Origin: Vibrio tarriae
Lineage (GTDB): Bacteria > Pseudomonadota > Gammaproteobacteria > Enterobacterales > Vibrionaceae
Length of the DNA: 64,000 nt
Direction of reading: 5' to 3'
Assembly: GCF_002216685.1 (NCBI RefSeq)
Contig: NZ_CP022353.1
Location: 1,550,001 to 1,614,000 of the forward strand
Shown: positions 60,570-64,000 of the stretch, one piece after another
Numbering within the stretch: the first letter of the stretch is position 1
Layout: every line of letters starts with the position of its first letter
The notes under the pieces: generated by a model
Databases searched by the model: none
The model's input: the letters and a program-made list of their open reading frames with translations, nothing else
Told to the model about the DNA's origin: nothing
Translations under genes and position numbers: made by a program

Positions 60570-61157
60570 TTAACGCTGCTCGCAACTTTCTAACAGCTGG
60601 CGCTTACGTGGCTCTTGCAGTAGTTTCCAGTGAATGCCTTCAATCGCACCAGCAAACTTCCAAAGTAGTTTCACATCGACATCACTTCCATAAGCTTGGC
60701 GCACTTTATTAAACACTTCTGGCGCACCTAAACTCATAAAGGTTTCCACATCGTCAATGCCCGCTTTTTTCACCATACGCTCTAAAGTCAGTTGCATATT
60801 GGGTAAATCACGTAGACGACGACTGGCTGCTGAACGTTGAAACTCCCGTTGATTCACAGAAAACTGAATCGAGCGTTCAATGATCGAGTCTAGCTCAGGG
60901 TGATGTTGCTCATACAGTTCAGTGATGTCGTAATAGTTTACGGTTGCCGTTGTCTGTTTTTTAACATGGCGATATTTCTCGCACCCTAAAGCCATGAGCT
61001 CAGGGTCGAGCTCTTCACCGCCACGCACAAAAATGCGGTCTTCACTGACCAACACATACATCGCATCGTGTTGAAACAGACCTATTCCACCAAACATTGA
61101 GCGTTTTTGGTATGTGCCAAACTTAGTTACGTAGTCGAAAAACTGTTGCTCATTCAT
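60570..61157 (-). CDS. tfoX: Competence regulator TfoX (Sxy family)
   Basis: 195 residues with the N-terminal TfoX domain (about 1-95, TKFGTYQKRSMFGGIGLFQHDAMYVLVSEDRIFVRGG) and the C-terminal Sxy helix-hairpin-like domain (about 110-190, LRDLPNMQLTLERMVKKAGIDDVETFMSLGAPEVF). In V. cholerae TfoX is the chitin-induced master activator of natural transformation and works with CRP. AGGA (complement of 61167-61170) is nine bases before the ATG at 61157; an ATG two codons upstream is only three bases from it. Translation is known to be controlled by the sRNA TfoR through the 5' leader. Confidence 0.93.
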   Translation of the reverse strand: MNEQQFFDYVTKFGTYQKRSMFGGIGLFQHDAMYVLVSEDRIFVRGGEELDPELMALGCEKYRHVKKQTTATVNYYDITELYEQHHPELDSIIERSIQFSVNQREFQRSAASRRLRDLPNMQLTLERMVKKAGIDDVETFMSLGAPEVFNKVRQAYGSDVDVKLLWKFAGAIEGIHWKLLQEPRKRQLLESCEQR

Positions 61158-61308
61158 ATCCATTGATCCTTTAATCACGTTCCCCGATTAAGGAAGATCA
61201 CCAGATAGCAGCAATAAAGCGAAAATAATGAAAGTATTTAGCAAGTCTGTTCAATCGTTCGTATGAGCTTGCTTATTTTGTGAAGCTAATGATAGTTAAC
61301 GAAGAGAA

Positions 61309-61373
61309 ATAAGTCTGGACTTATCTCACATCAATGTAACGCATCTACGCTACATTATGAGATAAGTATCACA
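61309..61373 (-). promoter_or_regulatory. Competing inverted repeats and CRP-like site upstream of tfoX
   Basis: Two hairpins share an arm. A: ATAAGTC-TG-GACTTAT (61309-61324). B: ACTTATCTCA at 61319-61328 pairs with TGAGATAAGT at 61358-61367, and inside it AATGTAACG pairs with CGCTACATT with one mismatch. Only one can form at a time. TGTGATACTTATCTCA on the minus strand (61358-61373) also resembles a CRP half-site pair with N6 spacing. Whether this lies in the tfoX mRNA leader or before its promoter I cannot tell. Confidence 0.5.
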
Positions 61374-61535
61374 TCGTCAGGTTTTTTCTTGCGCTTTCAT
61401 ACTTAAACCATTTTTATTAAATTGCTCAATAGTTCAACGAAAAAGCCAGTTTAACCCGTAAAATGCATGGAACCGTTTGCTTATTTAGTTTAGCGATAGT
61501 TAAAATGCTACCAACTTTGCTTGATCGTATATTTT

Positions 61536-62456
61536 ATGAGTCACCTATCTTTTTACTGGTTACCCGAAACCAAACATAAACTCATCCAAGGATTGGAAAG
61601 TGAATTTGCGCAATTGGTCGAGCTTTCTATCAGTACCGGAAAAATTTCTCTTCCCCCTATTCCGGATGTGGTTTTAAAAATTCAGCGCCTTTGTGTAGCG
61701 GAATCGACGTCAATCTCTGATATCGCTGACACCCTAATTGAAGATCCTGGTCTCGCCGCTATTGTGATTCGCGTTGCCAACTCAGTAGTTTTTAACCGTC
61801 GCAACATCACCTGTACCGATATTGTTACGGCCGTTTCGCGACTGGGTATATTGCGAGTTCGTGATATTGTGACAGCGCAAGCTATTGAGCAGTTGAAGTA
61901 TTCGGTCAACCTCAGTAAAGATTGCAACCGCATCTTATTGAAAAGCGCAACTATTTCTCGCGAAATGGGAGCCACCATGTTACTGGTGACCCAGACATTT
62001 AAGTGTGTAGATGCCAAAAAGTACCAGTACCTTGAGCTAGAAAAGGCGTTGTTAGTCGGATTACTAGCAGATATTGGAATATTCTGTCTGGTCAATGAGT
62101 ACCATTTATACCTGCAAAACGGTAATTATCTGGATCCAACGATCGCGCTGAAAATTTTCCAATCTCAGTGTTCGCCAATCAGTCAATTAGTATTGCGTCA
62201 ATGGGGATTTGATCATGACTTTTTGGAAGTCGCCTGTAACTCAGAACTGGTGTCTGAGCGAAAAGAAGTCAGCTACCTCGATATTGCGCGTATTGCTCAT
62301 CACTTACTGATGTTCAGAAAGAAAGACGATGCGATTGACGATCACAATGTGGAAATCAACTCTGAAGGGGCTGAAGTGCTTTACCAACTCAGCAACTTAA
62401 CTGAAATGGAATTTAAAAATAAGCTAAGTGATGTGATCAGTGCCAGTGGCATCTGA
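61536..62456 (+). CDS. HDOD domain protein
   Basis: 306 residues, cytoplasmic. An HDOD domain covers about 35-230: LPPIPDVVLKIQRLC, SISDIADTLIEDPGLAAIVIRVANS, IVTAVSRLGILRVRDIVTAQAIEQL, and ALLVGLLADIGIFCL. Metal-binding HD residues are not evident, as usual for this class, which acts as a scaffold in signalling. The start is ATG 61536; the TTG five codons earlier is less likely. It is divergent from tfoX with 372 bases between and 20 bases before lysO. Confidence 0.85.
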   Translation: MSHLSFYWLPETKHKLIQGLESEFAQLVELSISTGKISLPPIPDVVLKIQRLCVAESTSISDIADTLIEDPGLAAIVIRVANSVVFNRRNITCTDIVTAVSRLGILRVRDIVTAQAIEQLKYSVNLSKDCNRILLKSATISREMGATMLLVTQTFKCVDAKKYQYLELEKALLVGLLADIGIFCLVNEYHLYLQNGNYLDPTIALKIFQSQCSPISQLVLRQWGFDHDFLEVACNSELVSERKEVSYLDIARIAHHLLMFRKKDDAIDDHNVEINSEGAEVLYQLSNLTEMEFKNKLSDVISASGI

Positions 62457-62476
62457 AGTACTACTGTGAGGATGTT

Positions 62477-63382
62477 ATGCTGTCAGGGATGATATTTGTT
62501 TTTGCACCACTCGTGGTGGGTTATCTATTTACTCTTCGTAACCCATCTCATCTCCATCGTTTGAGTCGAGCAACCTCGCATCTCGTTTACGTCATCTTAT
62601 TCTTGATGGGTCTCAGTCTCGCGGGCTTAGATAACCTACAAAGTAACTTACAGACCATTGTCAAATACACGGCCGTTTTTTTCGTGGTGTTAGGGACATG
62701 CAACCTCTTAGTCTTACCTTTAGTTGATCGCTATCTGCCACTTAGTACCGATATCACTCATAAAAAAGTCCCGCTCTCAAGCATGATGTTGGAGTCTGCG
62801 AAGCTTATTTTGGTGGTCGGTGCAGGCCTGGTGGCGGGTGTGTTACTGAATCAAGACTTACATTGGGTCGAATCCGCGAGCGGCTGGATTCTCTTCCTTT
62901 TGCTGTTTTTTATTGGTATTCAACTGCGTAACAGTGGTTTATCGCTCAAACAGATCTTGCTAAATAAGCACGGAATGGTTATTGCAACAGTGATCATCCT
63001 AACCAGTTGGCTAGGTGGCGTGATTGCTGCGTGGCTACTTGACATGCCCATTTACCAAGCACTGGCGATGGCCTCCGGTTTTGGCTGGTACTCATTAGCC
63101 GGCATCTTAGTCGGCGATGCTTTTGGCCCGGTACTCGGCGGAGCCTCTTTTATGATTGAGCTACTGCGCGAGCTAGTCGCACTGGTGTTAATTCCCATGC
63201 TGATCCGGCGCAAACCCTGTACCGCGATTGGTTATGCCGGAGCGACAGCCATGGATTTTACTCTGCCCGTCATTCAAACCACTGGCGGTGTAAAATGTGT
63301 TCCGGTGGCGATTGTTAGCGGCTTTATTCTGAGTCTATTGGTGCCGGTTTTGATCCTGTTCTTTGTTTCTCTTGCAAGCTAG
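62477..63382 (+). CDS. lysO: Lysine exporter LysO (DUF340) homologue
   Basis: 301 residues with about eight membrane helices. The conserved LysO signatures are MLESAKLILVVGAGLVAG near 103, GWYSLAGILVGDAFGP (about 205) and GATAMDFTLPVIQTTGG near 253, where the Asp is important in E. coli LysO (YbjE). The E. coli protein exports lysine and its analogue thialysine. GAGGATG lies before the ATG. The gene follows the HDOD gene by 20 bases, probably an operon. Confidence 0.88.
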   Translation: MLSGMIFVFAPLVVGYLFTLRNPSHLHRLSRATSHLVYVILFLMGLSLAGLDNLQSNLQTIVKYTAVFFVVLGTCNLLVLPLVDRYLPLSTDITHKKVPLSSMMLESAKLILVVGAGLVAGVLLNQDLHWVESASGWILFLLLFFIGIQLRNSGLSLKQILLNKHGMVIATVIILTSWLGGVIAAWLLDMPIYQALAMASGFGWYSLAGILVGDAFGPVLGGASFMIELLRELVALVLIPMLIRRKPCTAIGYAGATAMDFTLPVIQTTGGVKCVPVAIVSGFILSLLVPVLILFFVSLAS

Positions 63383-63463
63383 ATCGCAGGATTTCCCTCT
63401 GAGCTCGTTTACAATGTTTCGCCTTGAGATTTACAATTTAGTAAACAATATTTTAACCTAACG

Positions 63464-63505
63464 CCCCTAAATGATTGGGTAGAACAAGTCTCTTCGAGTT
63501 AGGGG
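63464..63505. repeat. Inverted repeat upstream of the right-edge gene
   Basis: CCCCTAA at 63464-63470 and TTAGGGG at 63499-63505 are perfect inverted arms around a 28-base spacer. It may be a weak hairpin after lysO or an operator. Confidence 0.4.
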
Positions 63506-63570
63506 TTAAGGTTTATCTCAATGAAGTCCCATCAAGAACGACTAAAAATAACAATTCAAAAGGAAAGATT

Positions 63571-64000
63571 ATGAAACGCCTGAGCACTGTTTTACTGATG
63601 TCGGTCGTCTCCGCTTCAGCCTATGCGGATAACACCTGCTTCAGCCAAAAATACGATGCCTACATCGATGCTTCATTGAACTGGTATGCCGATCTCACCA
63701 AACTGACCAGTGAACGTAACCCAGATTTAGCCGAAGTGAGCCAATGGTTTTTAGAAGGAAGACAGCACCACTTTGCCTTGAATCGCGCGGCTGTTCATTA
63801 CTACTTACAACATGACCCAAGTAAAGTCGCAACCACCCAACATGTTGAATCATGGTTAAAACTAGAACAGCCAGAAATCAAACAATTGGCGACACGCAGC
63901 GATGAGCTTGGCAAGTTAGCCAGCGTCACCTTTGCCGACCGACAAGCCACACCTCACCCGAAAAATTATGAACTGCGCTCCGCGTTGGCAGACCTGCTCA
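63571..64000 (+). CDS. Exported hypothetical protein, truncated by the window edge
   Basis: 143 codons remain open to the last base. The gene starts at ATG 63571 with AAAGGAAAG upstream. The first 19 residues (MKRLSTVLLMSVVSASAYA) are a signal peptide, then DNTCFSQKYDAYIDASLNW. The visible mature part is helical and charged (LAEVSQWFLEGRQHHFALNRAAVHYYLQ), without a motif that I know. The upstream bases AAGGTTTATCTCAATGAAG resemble those before the barrel gene at 59905. Confidence 0.65.
   Translation, partial: MKRLSTVLLMSVVSASAYADNTCFSQKYDAYIDASLNWYADLTKLTSERNPDLAEVSQWFLEGRQHHFALNRAAVHYYLQHDPSKVATTQHVESWLKLEQPEIKQLATRSDELGKLASVTFADRQATPHPKNYELRSALADLL

Overview
The window is a gene-dense piece of a gamma-proteobacterial chromosome, almost certainly Vibrio and most probably Vibrio cholerae chromosome 1. 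I base this on recognised proteins: the GlyGly-CTERM trypsin-like protease VesB, the competence regulator TfoX, a hutC-hutI-hutG-hutU-hutH cluster, Vibrio-type DUF3187/DUF3334/DUF3392/DUF3581 proteins, and ERIC-like intergenic repeats. Identification is by recall of families; no search was run. I see no rRNA, tRNA, CRISPR array, prophage or transposase.

Layout. 1-2850: a frameshifted nucleotidyltransferase-fold gene running off the left edge, then efpL, a YciU-type DNA-mimic gene and a DUF3187 barrel. 2960-9300: the histidine utilisation operon (repressor hutC, then hutI, hutG, hutU, hutH), with a palindromic HutC-type operator before hutI. 9400-19700: a MaoC-like DUF3581 protein, secreted protease vesB, a small membrane methyltransferase, the 1011-residue FAD/Fe-S dehydrogenase ydiJ, a CheX-like protein, a DUF2786 protein, an OmpA-type lipoprotein, and an unusual Sel1-TM-J-domain protein. 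19760-30570: SOS-controlled sulA, PurR-controlled purC, malic enzyme maeA, DUF3392-sanA, a membrane diguanylate cyclase, an operon of a 2-oxoglutarate/iron dioxygenase and a PLP enzyme, and trxB. 30680-36930: cydDC, then rluB, yciO and rnm on the minus strand. 36950-43960: a complete trp operon with TrpR operator/promoter, a five-Trp leader peptide, an attenuator and trpE-G-D-CF-B-A. 44200-51140: a dicarboxylate-type symporter, tdk, aspS, yecE, cmoA, cmoB. 51250-54500: a three-gene envelope system (retropepsin-like lipoprotein, inactive transglutaminase fused to seven helices, ATP-grasp ligase). 54580-64000: serC, a DUF945 protein, a histidine kinase with a stand-alone receiver, a small outer-membrane protein, tfoX, an HDOD protein, lysO, and a truncated exported protein at the right edge.

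How the genes work together. Most of the window is core metabolism with classical circuits readable in the DNA: LexA box-sulA, PurR box-purC, TrpR operator plus attenuation-trp, and HutC-hut. The parts with least established function are the three-gene ATP-grasp/7TM/protease operon (51256-54499), the dioxygenase-PLP operon (27101-28997), the kinase with a degenerate receiver, a cNMP-like domain and a split DHp (57284-59733), and the tfoX upstream region, which can fold into two competing hairpins. Two genes (left-edge nucleotidyltransferase, small zinc-ribbon gene at 19330) each look one base out of frame at a homopolymer run.
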